From Piscirickettsiaceae bacterium (lineage in GTDB: Bacteria; Pseudomonadota; Gammaproteobacteria; Nitrosococcales; Methylophagaceae), in assembly GCA_030627065.1 (NCBI GenBank), contig DAOUSV010000033.1, forward strand, positions 1 through 12,115: a stretch of DNA of 12,115 bases, given 5' to 3'. The translations under genes and the position numbers were made by a program. A model generated the notes under the pieces. It was not told the origin of the DNA, made no database searches, and saw only the letters and a program-made list of their open reading frames with translations. Position 1 is the first letter of the stretch, and each line of letters opens with the position of its first letter. This document shows positions 5,577 to 12,115 of this stretch, piece after piece.

Positions 5577-7286
5577 CTAAATTAAACGCTTCTTAAGTTC
5601 ACTAGCTACATCAGCAATAGCAAAGTCAGCACTATCACCATCAACACGACGTTTATATTCGATCACGCCGTTATCAAGCCCGCGCTCACCTAATACTAAA
5701 CGATGAGGAATACCCATCAATTCCATATCAGCAAAGCTGACACCCGGACGCAAGCCGCGATCATCAATTAATACATCAACACCCGCTTCTTTAAGTTGCG
5801 TGTAAATCTCATCAGCCGCTTCACGAACGCGTATTGATTTATGTGCATTCATTGGTACTAAAACGACTTCAAACGGTGCAATAGATAATGGCCAGACGAT
5901 GCCACGATCATCATGGTGTTGTTCAATAGCTGCCGCAACAACACGCGACACACCGATACCGTAACAACCCATTGTTAAAATTTGAGATTTACCGGTATCA
6001 GCCAATACATTTGCATTCAATTTTTTACTATAGTTATCGCCTAATTGGAAAATATGCCCCACCTCGATACCACGTGCAATATCTAAGACACCTTTACCAT
6101 CTGGGCTAGCATCACCCGCGACGACATTACGTAAATCAGCCGTTTCTGCTTCTGGTAAATCACGTTCCCAGTTCACACCAGTAAGGTGTTTTTCATTTTC
6201 ATTAGCGCCACACACAAAATCAGCACTATGTGCTGCTGCACGATCGACAATAACTGGAATAGTTAAACCAACAGGGCCGATAGAACCGATATTAGCACCA
6301 CAGGCAATAAGCACCTGTTCTGGTGTGGCAAAGGTTAATGGTTCAGCAACCGCTGGGTGTTTCTCGGCTTTAATTTCATTAAGTTCATGATCGCCACGTA
6401 ATACTAAAGCAACAACAGAATCTTCTTCTACTCCTTCAACCAGCAATGTTTTTAAAATATGCTCGGGTGCAATGTTTAAAAATTCACTGACTTGTTCAAT
6501 AGTATGCTGTTTAGGCGTATCAACTGTGGTCATTGTCGCGCTTGCAACAGCTCGTTCGCCTGTAGGTGCAACCGCTTCAGCCAATTCAACATTGGCGGCA
6601 TAATCACTGGCTTCACAAAAGGCAATGGCATCTTCACCAGAGCTTGCCAGCACATGAAACTCATGTGATTCTTCACCACCAATACTACCTGTATCAGCTT
6701 GTACTGGGCGGAAATTTAAACCAATACGATCAAAAATACGGGTGTATGCGGCAAACATATCATCATAGGTTTGTTGTAATGATTCTTGATTAAGATGGAA
6801 TGAATAGGCATCTTTCATAATAAATTCACGTGAACGCATTACACCGAAACGAGGGCGAATTTCATCACGAAATTTTGTTTGTATTTGATAAAATGTAATC
6901 GGTAATTGTTTGTAACTACGAATTTCTTGGCGAGCAATATCCGTAATTACTTCTTCATGGGTAGGACCATAACAAAACTCGTTATTATGGCGATCTGTAA
7001 TACGTAATAACTCAGGACCATACTTTTCCCAACGCTTACTTTCATGCCACAATGCGGCAGGCTGAATTGTGGGCATTAATAATTCTTGTGCGCTCGCATT
7101 TGCCATTTCTTCACGCACAATAGTTTCGACTTTTCGTAAGACCCTCAAGCCCATCGGCAACCAAGTATAAAGACCCGAAGCAAGGCGACGAATTAGTCCT
7201 GCACGGAGCATTAATTGGTGGCTTATAACCTCAGCATCAGCCGGTGTTTCTTTTAATGTAGCAATAAGTATTTTTGAAGCGCGCAT
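5577..7286 (-). CDS. proS: Prolyl-tRNA synthetase (bacterial type with editing insertion)
   Basis: ProRS charges tRNA-Pro with proline using ATP, in the cytosol. The 569 residues compare with 572 in E. coli. The class II core shows LPMGLRVLRKVE near residue 43, GPTHEEVI at 107-114, motif 2 as FRDEIRPRFGVMRSREFIMKDAYSFH at 139-164, and motif 3 as YGIGVSRVVAAAIEQH. The YbaK-like editing insertion lies between motifs 2 and 3, about residues 225-400. It has Lys279 at the same number as the E. coli editing lysine, plus ELNEIK, so mischarged Ala-tRNA-Pro should be hydrolysed in cis. The C-terminal anticodon-binding domain includes IAPFEVVLVPMN and DDRGLRPGVSFADMELMGIPHRLVLG. ATG 7286 is the family start; only a distant AGGA precedes it. 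Palindromic elements lie on both sides of the gene. Assignment is certain. Confidence 0.98.
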   Translation of the reverse strand: MRASKILIATLKETPADAEVISHQLMLRAGLIRRLASGLYTWLPMGLRVLRKVETIVREEMANASAQELLMPTIQPAALWHESKRWEKYGPELLRITDRHNNEFCYGPTHEEVITDIARQEIRSYKQLPITFYQIQTKFRDEIRPRFGVMRSREFIMKDAYSFHLNQESLQQTYDDMFAAYTRIFDRIGLNFRPVQADTGSIGGEESHEFHVLASSGEDAIAFCEASDYAANVELAEAVAPTGERAVASATMTTVDTPKQHTIEQVSEFLNIAPEHILKTLLVEGVEEDSVVALVLRGDHELNEIKAEKHPAVAEPLTFATPEQVLIACGANIGSIGPVGLTIPVIVDRAAAHSADFVCGANENEKHLTGVNWERDLPEAETADLRNVVAGDASPDGKGVLDIARGIEVGHIFQLGDNYSKKLNANVLADTGKSQILTMGCYGIGVSRVVAAAIEQHHDDRGIVWPLSIAPFEVVLVPMNAHKSIRVREAADEIYTQLKEAGVDVLIDDRGLRPGVSFADMELMGIPHRLVLGERGLDNGVIEYKRRVDGDSADFAIADVASELKKRLI

Positions 7287-7308
7287 GTGTTAAATATAAT
7301 CCTATTTG

Positions 7309-7364
7309 TAGGTCGGATCTCAATCCGATAGATAGCTTGTGAAGTTGGATTTCAGTCCAACCTA
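7309..7364. repeat. Paired-hairpin repeat upstream of proS
   Basis: The 56-base element has terminal inverted repeats TAGGTCGGA (7309-7317) and TCCAACCTA (7356-7364), with one mismatch in nine. Each end also folds alone: TCGGAT-CTCA-ATCCGA (7313-7328) and GTTGGA-TTTCAG-TCCAAC (7344-7361), each with a perfect 6-base-pair stem. Between the two hairpins a C-G pair in one is replaced by a T-A pair in the other, so pairing is kept while sequence differs. This is the look of the TAGGTYGGA-type dispersed palindromes seen between genes in many gammaproteobacteria. It lies between the tautomerase stop and the proS start on the minus strand. No T-run follows the stems, so I do not call it a terminator. 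Confidence 0.7.
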
Positions 7365-7381
7365 TAGTTTATTTAAAAGAG

Positions 7382-7717
7382 TTAAAAAGTGCCATGGTTC
7401 CAGCCCCAGTTTTGTCTTTCTGAATCAGTCATACTAATATAAATACGATCGCCAGCAATGCCTAATTGTTCATTAATAAGGCTGCATAACGCATGAGAAA
7501 AAGCACTACGATCTGTAGGCAAGCCTAAAGCCCGATAATCAAGAAATGCCGCTGGAGCATCACTGCCTGCCATCGACATACTTGATTTAGCTTCAAGTGC
7601 AATCATGACATAGCTTTCAGGTTTTCCTGCGGCTTTGCTAACAGTCTGACTAGCTGCTTTTAATAAAGCGGCTTCATCAGCTATAGCTTGGTTAGTTACA
7701 ATATTAAGGTAGGGCAT
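7382..7717 (-). CDS. MIF-family (phenylpyruvate/dopachrome) tautomerase-like protein
   Basis: The 111 residues align end to end with the macrophage migration inhibitory factor/D-dopachrome tautomerase family. The protein starts MPYLNIVTN, so removal of Met exposes the catalytic Pro. It has GKPESYVMIALE with the Lys32 equivalent, SMAGSDAPAAFLDYRALG, then RIYISMTDSERQNWGWNHGTF, matching the human C-terminus around NVGWNNSTF. Eukaryotic members tautomerise phenylpyruvate and dopachrome as trimers; the bacterial substrate is unknown. The CxxC pair of human MIF is absent. There is no signal peptide, so it is probably cytosolic. A strong AAGGAG lies 8 bases before ATG 7717 and overlaps the stop codon of the upstream DUF4124 gene, pointing to a shared transcript. 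The fold is sure; substrate is not inferable. Confidence 0.93.
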   Translation of the reverse strand: MPYLNIVTNQAIADEAALLKAASQTVSKAAGKPESYVMIALEAKSSMSMAGSDAPAAFLDYRALGLPTDRSAFSHALCSLINEQLGIAGDRIYISMTDSERQNWGWNHGTF

Positions 7718-7725
7718 AGTAGAAA

Positions 7726-7731
7726 CTCCTT
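7726..7731 (-). promoter_or_regulatory. Ribosome binding site of the MIF-like gene, overlapping the upstream stop
   Basis: Reading the minus strand, AAGGAG stands 8 bases before ATG 7717. Its first two bases are part of the TAA (7732-7730) that ends the DUF4124 gene. Ribosomes finishing the first gene stop on top of this site, which favours coupled translation and fixes the start of the tautomerase. Confidence 0.8.
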
Positions 7732-8188
7732 AGTAGCAATAATCTTTAACATGTTGCTGGAATTCAGCAATTTTATTTTGACGGTCATTTTCTGATGGGC
7801 GAGTTACATTGCCATCAGAATCCATTACACGTCTATTAGGGCTATTTTGATATTGTTGTAAATTATGTTGGGCAAGACTACAGTTCTCTTTACGAGTAGC
7901 GGCTTGTTTAGCATCTATTTTTGCTTGTTTTAAGCGCTTCTGTTTTTGTTTCGTTGCCTCAGCCTGTTGATCAATTAATGTATCTACAGATTTTTGAGCA
8001 TGAGCAGGATTAATTGCCGGTGGTTGCGGTGCTTTAATGAATTCTGATTGCTGGTTTTTCGGTGCTTGTTGCCCGTAATGTGTTTGACCATCGGCATCAA
8101 CCCACTTATATATATCAGCAAATGAAGCCGTAGCCATTATTAATAAGATAAAAGTAAGACAACTGTGACGTAGATAGCGTATAAACAT
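7730..8188 (-). CDS. Exported DUF4124 domain protein
   Basis: Using ATG 8188 the protein has 152 residues; the frame also allows a TTG two codons earlier at 8194, which is less likely. Residues 1-24 form a signal peptide (RYLRH, hydrophobic LTFILLIMA, cut after SFA). The mature protein opens with DIYKWVDADGQTHYGQQAP, the hallmark of DUF4124, an envelope domain of unknown function common in proteobacteria. Residues about 62-105 are rich in Gln, Lys and Ala and likely form a coiled coil, with a lone Cys near 100 and another next to the C-terminal Tyr. It should be periplasmic. It diverges from the pseudouridine synthase gene across 53 bases, where I see no promoter I would defend. It overlaps the tautomerase ribosome binding site. 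Confidence 0.88.
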   Translation of the reverse strand: MFIRYLRHSCLTFILLIMATASFADIYKWVDADGQTHYGQQAPKNQQSEFIKAPQPPAINPAHAQKSVDTLIDQQAEATKQKQKRLKQAKIDAKQAATRKENCSLAQHNLQQYQNSPNRRVMDSDGNVTRPSENDRQNKIAEFQQHVKDYCY

Positions 8189-8241
8189 AATCAACTCAGT
8201 TAAATAAAAACAATTTTACGCCAAATAGTAGTAATCATAAA

Positions 8242-9084
8242 ATGCCTGATATCCCCCAACGATTTGAAAAACATATTGAAGTCACTAGCAGTGGCACTAT
8301 AGCTGTTGATTTAATAGCGATAGAGACTGGTTTGTCGAAGCAAGTTGTTAAGAAAGTCATGCAAAAAGGCGCAGTATGGCTAAGTAAAGGTAAGCGAACT
8401 CAGCGGTTACGCCGCGCTAAAAAGCCCCTTAAACAAGGTGAAGTCGTTCATATTTATTATGATCAAAACGTATTATCGATGATACCAGCCGAGCCGACAC
8501 TAATAGCAGATAAGGGTCGATACAGTATTTGGAATAAACCGTATGGACTGTTATCGCAAGGCTCAAAATGGGGTGACCACTGCACCATTACCCGTTGGGC
8601 TGAGCAAAATATAAAACCACAGCGTGTAAGTTTTGTTGTTCATCGTCTAGATCGCGCAGCAAATGGTCTGATCATCATCGCACATGAAAAGAATGCCGCG
8701 GCTGCATTATCTAAACTATTTCAAGATAGAAAAGTCGATAAACGTTACCAGATATGGGTACATGGTCAATTTGATCTACAAGCGACCAAAGATAATCCAA
8801 CACGAAAAGATAGTGATATTGATGGACGAACTGCCGTTAGCTACTTTTCAGTAATTAAATACGATAGCGAACAAGGTAGAAGCCTTTTAGACGTTAATAT
8901 CGAAACAGGACGCAAACATCAGATCCGGCGGCACGCTGCTGAATTAGGATTCCCCGTAGTTGGCGACAGACTTCACGGGAAAGAAGGTGATAAAGAAGAT
9001 CTGCAATTATCTGCATATTATTTATCGTTTAAGTGTCCTTATTCGCAGAATCAAATTCTTTTTAATCTATTAGCAAAGTATTGA
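8242..9084 (+). CDS. RluA-family RNA pseudouridine synthase
   Basis: This enzyme isomerises uridine to pseudouridine in rRNA or tRNA; the target cannot be told from sequence. It has 280 residues. The N-terminal 75 or so look like an S4-type RNA-binding region (LIAIETGLSKQVVKKVMQKGAVWL ... LKQGEVVHIYY). The catalytic domain starts with IWNKPYGLLSQGSKWGD (residues 97-112). It has the active-site motif HRLDRAANG with catalytic Asp137, KRYQIWVHG near 190, and the closing ETGRKHQIRRHAAELGFPVVGD. The RKHQIRRH form recalls TruC-type members, whereas RluA, RluC and RluD more often show RTHQIRVH. No good Shine-Dalgarno precedes ATG 8242. A 57-base gap separates it from the next small gene. Confidence 0.9.
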   Translation: MPDIPQRFEKHIEVTSSGTIAVDLIAIETGLSKQVVKKVMQKGAVWLSKGKRTQRLRRAKKPLKQGEVVHIYYDQNVLSMIPAEPTLIADKGRYSIWNKPYGLLSQGSKWGDHCTITRWAEQNIKPQRVSFVVHRLDRAANGLIIIAHEKNAAAALSKLFQDRKVDKRYQIWVHGQFDLQATKDNPTRKDSDIDGRTAVSYFSVIKYDSEQGRSLLDVNIETGRKHQIRRHAAELGFPVVGDRLHGKEGDKEDLQLSAYYLSFKCPYSQNQILFNLLAKY

Positions 9085-9127
9085 CAGCGATAGTTGAGTG
9101 GGAGTAGATTTATACCTAAGATTCAAG

Positions 9128-9133
9128 AAGGAG
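9128..9133 (+). promoter_or_regulatory. Ribosome binding site of the 66-residue gene
   Basis: AAGGAG (9128-9133) within AAGAAGGAG stands 8 bases before ATG 9142. It is one of the strongest ribosome binding sites in the window. It decides the start against an in-frame TTG at 9094, which has nothing comparable. Confidence 0.85.
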
Positions 9134-9141
9134 TGACTGCG

Positions 9142-9342
9142 ATGAGCGAATCAGATCATACGTTAATGAGTAAAGAAGGGCATTGGAATCATACTGGTGC
9201 AGATGACCGACGAAAGAAAGAGCGTCGTAGAGGTCATGACCAGCGTGAGATGATTCGTTTCGAGTTAGATAAAGAGGACCGTCGCTCTTCTAAAGATCGA
9301 CGAGGAACAGCAACTTCCTGGGGAAGTAGTGATCCTGTCTAG
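9142..9342 (+). CDS. Small Arg/Asp-rich protein of unknown function
   Basis: This 66-residue, very hydrophilic protein has no signal peptide or membrane segment. Its middle is a run of alternating acidic and basic blocks: DDRRKKERRR at 21-30, DQREMIRFE at 33-41, and EDRRSSKDRR at 45-54, so a D/E-D/K-R-R unit recurs. The ends are polar and likely unstructured (SESDHTLMSKEGHWNHTG, TATSWGSSDPV). I recall similar DRR-rich small proteins in other gammaproteobacteria but know no function; RNA or ribosome binding is a guess from charge alone. The start is set by a strong ribosome binding site. It follows the pseudouridine synthase by 57 bases and ends 3 bases from the converging feoB stop, leaving no room for a separate terminator. 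Confidence 0.8.
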   Translation: MSESDHTLMSKEGHWNHTGADDRRKKERRRGHDQREMIRFELDKEDRRSSKDRRGTATSWGSSDPV

Positions 9343-9345
9343 TTG

Positions 9346-11133
9346 CTAAAACCCTAAATATCGAGCTGTTTGATAAAATCCAGTGCTAACAACCCATGCT
9401 AATGTAAGCGGCCATACTAGGGCTAGGAGGGTAAACCGATCTGACTTTGATTCACTTCTAAGCGTAGCAATGGTTGATAAACAGGGTGTGTAGATCAATG
9501 TAAACAGCATGAAGCTATAGGCTTGCACCCAGTCTATTTGGCTGGCGATACCTTCCATTAGAGCGAGACCTTCTAGGCCATAAATAACGGCTAGCGCACC
9601 GATAACAATTTCTTTCGCAACAAAACCAAAGATAAGGGCTATCGTGAGCTCTGGGTTGATACCTGCCGGTGATAAAATGGGTGACATAAATTCACCGATC
9701 CAGCCTGACCAACTTGCGGCACTGGCAGGCTCTACACCGTAGGGCATATTGGTTAAGATCCAAACGAGGACAACACCGATGGTGATGAATTTGGTGGCAC
9801 GGTTTAAGAAATGACTGATTTCATGCCAACCACGCAATATCATTTGGCGAAATGTTGGAAAGCGGTAGGGTGGCAGTTCTAGGGCAAAGGGTTCTTGGCT
9901 GGTGTAGCGGCCTTTGAATATCAACGCTGTAATAATAACGGTAATAAAACTCATTATATAAAGACTGAACAATACTAATGGTGCCTGACTTGGGCTAAAT
10001 AATGCCGTTGCCATAAAGACAAATACTTGCAGGCGGGCACTGCATAGTGAGAATGGGATAACGAGCATCGATAGTAGGCGTAGCCCACGACTTCGCATGG
10101 TTCTTGTGCCCATTAATGCGGGTACATTACAACCAAATCCCATTAATAACATGACAAAACTCCGACCATCTAAGCCCATTTTTGTCATCAGAGCATCCAT
10201 TAAGAAGGCGGCACGAGATAAATAGCCACTGTCTTCGATGATTGCCATCATTAAAAAGAATAAGATGATAACGGGGACAAAGGAGGCGACGGTGGCAACA
10301 CCATTAAATACGCCATCGAGTAGAAAACTGGTAAGCAGGGGAGGTAGTGATGAAAATAAAGGATCTAAGGCCGTGTCACGCAGGTTTTCAAGTAGCCATG
10401 CGACTAAGGTTTGTAGCGGTGCACCCAGCGTGTAAATAGTTTGAAACACAAGGAACATAATGCCGAAGAAAATAGGCAAGCCCAACCAGCGATGTAATAG
10501 TACTTTGTCTATTTTATCAGTGAGAGTATGACTGACTTGTACTGGCATATCGACACTGTGAGCCACGATAGCTTCTAGCTCATCTTCCATGTTTTGATCA
10601 ACAGCAAAATTTTCTTCTAGCGTTTGAATTGGCGCTGCTTTGCTGGTGCGTAGGTTCGACTCGATCAGTTGGTAAACATCGCTATAGCCTTGACCATATT
10701 TTGCACTGAATAATGCTGTTGGATAGCCTAATTCATCAGCAAGTTGTTGGGTATTGATGCTAATTCCTAAGTTCTTAGCTTCATCTGCCATATTAAGTAA
10801 TAATACTGCTGGCAAGCCTAAGCTTCTTAGTTGAAGTGCTAATGATAATTGGCGATCAACTTGACTGGCATTGGCGACAATAAGTACCAAATCAATGGTA
10901 TTGTTGCATAAGAAATGGCGAACGACTTGTTCATCTTCAGAAAAACCATGTAAGTCATAAATGCCGGGTAGGTCAATAAGTTCGACCATATTATCAGCGA
11001 GCAATAATTTGGCGGACATTAAGTCAACTGTAACACCTGGCCAGTTTGCGACTTTAGCACTGGCGCCACTCATGCGGTTAAATAGGGTAGATTTGCCTGA
11101 ATTAGGCATGCCAATTAGCGCGATACGTTTCAC
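9346..11133 (-). CDS. feoB: Ferrous iron transport protein B
   Basis: FeoB is the inner-membrane Fe(II) importer with an N-terminal GTPase. Residues 1-165 carry all G motifs: G1 GMPNSGKS (8-15), the G2 Thr in WPGVT (35), G3 DLPG (54-57), G4 NMAD (114-117), G5 SAK (143-145). A GDI-like helical region follows. The transport part begins near 218 with VLLHRWLGLPIFF. It contains EDSGYLSRAAFLMD (300-313), GFGCNVPALMGTR with Cys335, FSLCSARL with Cys364, GFVAKEIVIGAL (503-513) and TPCLSTIATLRSE with Cys551. At 595 residues it is shorter than E. coli FeoB (773), yet both transport halves and the normal C-terminal helix are present, so it is compact rather than broken. The start is GTG 11133, overlapping the feoA stop (GTGA). 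No feoC follows. Confidence 0.96.
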   Translation of the reverse strand: MKRIALIGMPNSGKSTLFNRMSGASAKVANWPGVTVDLMSAKLLLADNMVELIDLPGIYDLHGFSEDEQVVRHFLCNNTIDLVLIVANASQVDRQLSLALQLRSLGLPAVLLLNMADEAKNLGISINTQQLADELGYPTALFSAKYGQGYSDVYQLIESNLRTSKAAPIQTLEENFAVDQNMEDELEAIVAHSVDMPVQVSHTLTDKIDKVLLHRWLGLPIFFGIMFLVFQTIYTLGAPLQTLVAWLLENLRDTALDPLFSSLPPLLTSFLLDGVFNGVATVASFVPVIILFFLMMAIIEDSGYLSRAAFLMDALMTKMGLDGRSFVMLLMGFGCNVPALMGTRTMRSRGLRLLSMLVIPFSLCSARLQVFVFMATALFSPSQAPLVLFSLYIMSFITVIITALIFKGRYTSQEPFALELPPYRFPTFRQMILRGWHEISHFLNRATKFITIGVVLVWILTNMPYGVEPASAASWSGWIGEFMSPILSPAGINPELTIALIFGFVAKEIVIGALAVIYGLEGLALMEGIASQIDWVQAYSFMLFTLIYTPCLSTIATLRSESKSDRFTLLALVWPLTLAWVVSTGFYQTARYLGF

Positions 11134-11363
11134 ATCAAGACCTCGATTTTCTCTGCATCGTGACGGCGCAACATAACATCGGTTGTACCAATGCGAAGTT
11201 GTAACGGTCCATTGAATGGGGCTATACGTATAACTTTTAGTGATTTCCCTGTGCGAAATCCTAAAGCACTTAAGCGGTACTGAAACCCCGTATCAACATG
11301 CAATGCTTGCACAGTGGCAGCATCGCCGGTGGTTAGTGTGGATAAACGTTGCGTTATAGACAT
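11130..11363 (-). CDS. feoA: Ferrous iron transport protein A
   Basis: FeoA is a small cytosolic SH3-fold partner of FeoB needed for Fe(II) uptake, probably acting at the FeoB complex. It has 77 residues, the usual size. Visible pattern: LSTLTTGDAATVQAL, then FQYRLSALGFRTGKSLKVIRIAPFNGPLQLRIGTTDVMLRRHDAEKIEV, with the RLxxLGxxxG core and the PxxGPLQLRIG strand turn of the family. Its stop overlaps the feoB GTG start by four bases. ATG 11363 has only a weak GAG about 10 bases upstream. A Fur box ends 15 bases before the start, so expression should rise when iron is scarce. Confidence 0.95.
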   Translation of the reverse strand: MSITQRLSTLTTGDAATVQALHVDTGFQYRLSALGFRTGKSLKVIRIAPFNGPLQLRIGTTDVMLRRHDAEKIEVLM

Positions 11364-11378
11364 ATTTAAAACTCAATT

Positions 11379-11397
11379 CTAAATGATAATCATTATC
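11379..11397 (-). promoter_or_regulatory. Fur box upstream of feoA
   Basis: Read on the plus strand, this 19-base stretch matches the classical Fur consensus GATAATGATAATCATTATC at 16 of 19 positions; all three mismatches are in the first three bases. Inside and just beyond it, 11383-11399 is a perfect 8-1-8 palindrome, ATGATAAT-C-ATTATCAT. It overlaps the proposed -10 of the feoAB promoter, so iron-loaded Fur would block RNA polymerase directly. Fur control of feo is well established in other gammaproteobacteria. Confidence 0.88.
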
Positions 11398-11423
11398 ATA
11401 TAGATTGCTGGCTTATAACACAA
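11395..11423 (-). promoter_or_regulatory. Candidate feoAB promoter
   Basis: On the minus strand TTGTGT (11423-11418) and TATGAT (11400-11395) are 17 bases apart. The -10 is 5/6 to consensus and overlaps the Fur palindrome; the -35 is weak (3/6). Transcription would begin about 25 bases before feoA. The position relative to the Fur box supports it, but the -35 is not strong. Confidence 0.45.
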
Positions 11424-11451
11424 CTTATTATATGGTTATTAATTGCGACGC

Positions 11452-12115
11452 TTACTTTAACGATAAGATCCTAGGCAAATAAAAGGCTTGGCCTAAGCCA
11501 CGAGCGGCAAAGAAGATTAAAAAAGAAACCCATAGCCCGTGGTTAGCAAGTGGTTGCAGAAAATACCAAGCAGGCAAATAACAAATAAAGGTAGCAAAGA
11601 GCATCGAGTTACGCATTTCAACACTACGGGTAGCACCGATAAATAAGCCATCAAACAAAAAGCTCCAAACAGCGATCATTGGCATGATAATTAGCCAAAT
11701 AAGATAATCATTAGCTAAAACTGTGACAGCGGGTATAGAGGTGAGTAGCTGGATAAGGTGTGAGCCAAAGAGTAAATAACTTAAGCTGAAAATACAGGCT
11801 AGGCCAAATGTCCATATGGTAGATAGACGTAGACCTTGTAACAATTGATGTTTGCTTTTACTGCCGATGGCTTTACCTGAAATGACTTCAATAGCATTGG
11901 CAAATCCATCTAATACAAAGGCCATTAAGACGATGAAGTTAACTAAAATAGCATTGGCAGCTAGAATCAACTCACCTTGTTTCGCACCTTGGGCAGTAAA
12001 AAAAGCAATGCTAAAAATTAAGCATAGGGTGCGAATAAAGATATTACCATGCAATTTTAACCAGTTTTGTTTATGTAAATGAGTGTCAGTGTCTTCGACA
12101 AAAAGAGACCGGCCG
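11452..12115 (-). CDS. MATE-family efflux transporter, DinF-like, 5' end missing
   Basis: This is a multidrug and toxin extrusion (MATE) inner-membrane exporter, expected to use a Na+ or H+ gradient. Only the C-terminal 221 or so residues are in the window. The frame stays open to the right edge (…LFVEDTDTHLHKQNWLKL), so TTG 12054 is not the start. Recognisable DinF-type segments are AANAILVNFIVLMAFVLDGFANAIEV, a Gly-Lys-Ala-Ile-Gly loop, and VWSFLFDGLFIGATRSVEMRNSM, the last close to E. coli DinF. About six hydrophobic helices are visible, matching the second half of a 12-helix MATE. It ends 88 bases before feoA on the same strand; that gap holds the feo promoter and Fur box, so feoAB is separately controlled. 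I see no clear terminator after the stop. Confidence 0.92.
   Translation of the reverse strand, partial: GRSLFVEDTDTHLHKQNWLKLHGNIFIRTLCLIFSIAFFTAQGAKQGELILAANAILVNFIVLMAFVLDGFANAIEVISGKAIGSKSKHQLLQGLRLSTIWTFGLACIFSLSYLLFGSHLIQLLTSIPAVTVLANDYLIWLIIMPMIAVWSFLFDGLFIGATRSVEMRNSMLFATFICYLPAWYFLQPLANHGLWVSFLIFFAARGLGQAFYLPRILSLK

Noticed and set aside
6566..6793. Plus-strand His/Gln-rich open frame antisense to proS
   Set aside because: Its His and Gln richness follows from reading the complement of proS codons; no start signal is present.
9094..9141. TTG at 9094 as the start of the Arg-rich protein
   Set aside because: It has no ribosome binding site, whereas ATG 9142 has AAGGAG at ideal spacing.
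12052..12054. TTG 12054 as the start of a short 200-residue transporter
   Set aside because: The frame continues open to the window edge, and the visible part matches only the C-terminal half of DinF-like MATE proteins.
1..12115. A defence island, prophage, insertion sequence or CRISPR array
   Set aside because: No transposase, integrase, Cas or restriction-type protein and no regularly spaced direct repeats are visible; nearly all bases are in housekeeping genes.

Overview
The window is a gene-dense chromosomal segment, with no gap between genes longer than about 130 bases. It looks like a moderately AT-rich gammaproteobacterium. The basis is panB-panC-panD in one run, a single-chain class I iron-sulfur fumarase, a bacterial-type prolyl-tRNA synthetase with the inserted editing domain, YchJ/SEC-C and VF530 (DUF2132) proteins, DUF4124 periplasmic proteins, and feoA-feoB behind a near-consensus Fur box. 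A marine or Thiotrichales-like lineage would fit, but I cannot fix the genus.

Layout. (1) 1-2271, plus strand: the 3' part of panB, panC (ATGA overlap with panB), panD behind a candidate promoter, and a UPF0114 (YqhA-like) membrane protein 5 bases after panD. This is the pantothenate branch of coenzyme A synthesis. (2) 8188-2274, minus strand: one long run, read in order as a DUF4124 envelope protein, a MIF-family tautomerase, proS, class I fumarase, a secreted lytic transglycosylase, a 90-residue unknown protein, VF530 and YchJ. From the fumarase onward the gaps are only 2-9 bases, so those five genes probably share a transcript. Two different palindromic elements sit in the only roomy gaps of this run, one on each side of proS. 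(3) 8242-9342, plus strand: an RluA-family pseudouridine synthase, then a 66-residue Arg-rich protein with a strong ribosome binding site. (4) 12115-9346, minus strand: the 3' part of a DinF-like MATE transporter, then an iron-regulated feoA-feoB pair (GTGA overlap).

Most genes are housekeeping. I found no CRISPR array, insertion sequence, prophage, defence island, tRNA or rRNA, and no clearly new multigene system. The points most worth a second look are: alanine in PanB where the E. coli enzyme has its catalytic Glu181; the palindromic elements bracketing proS, one with arm differences that are all G-T wobble pairs; translational coupling of a MIF-like tautomerase to an exported DUF4124 protein; a lytic transglycosylase with a DUF4124-like front part; and the small Arg-rich protein next to feoB.
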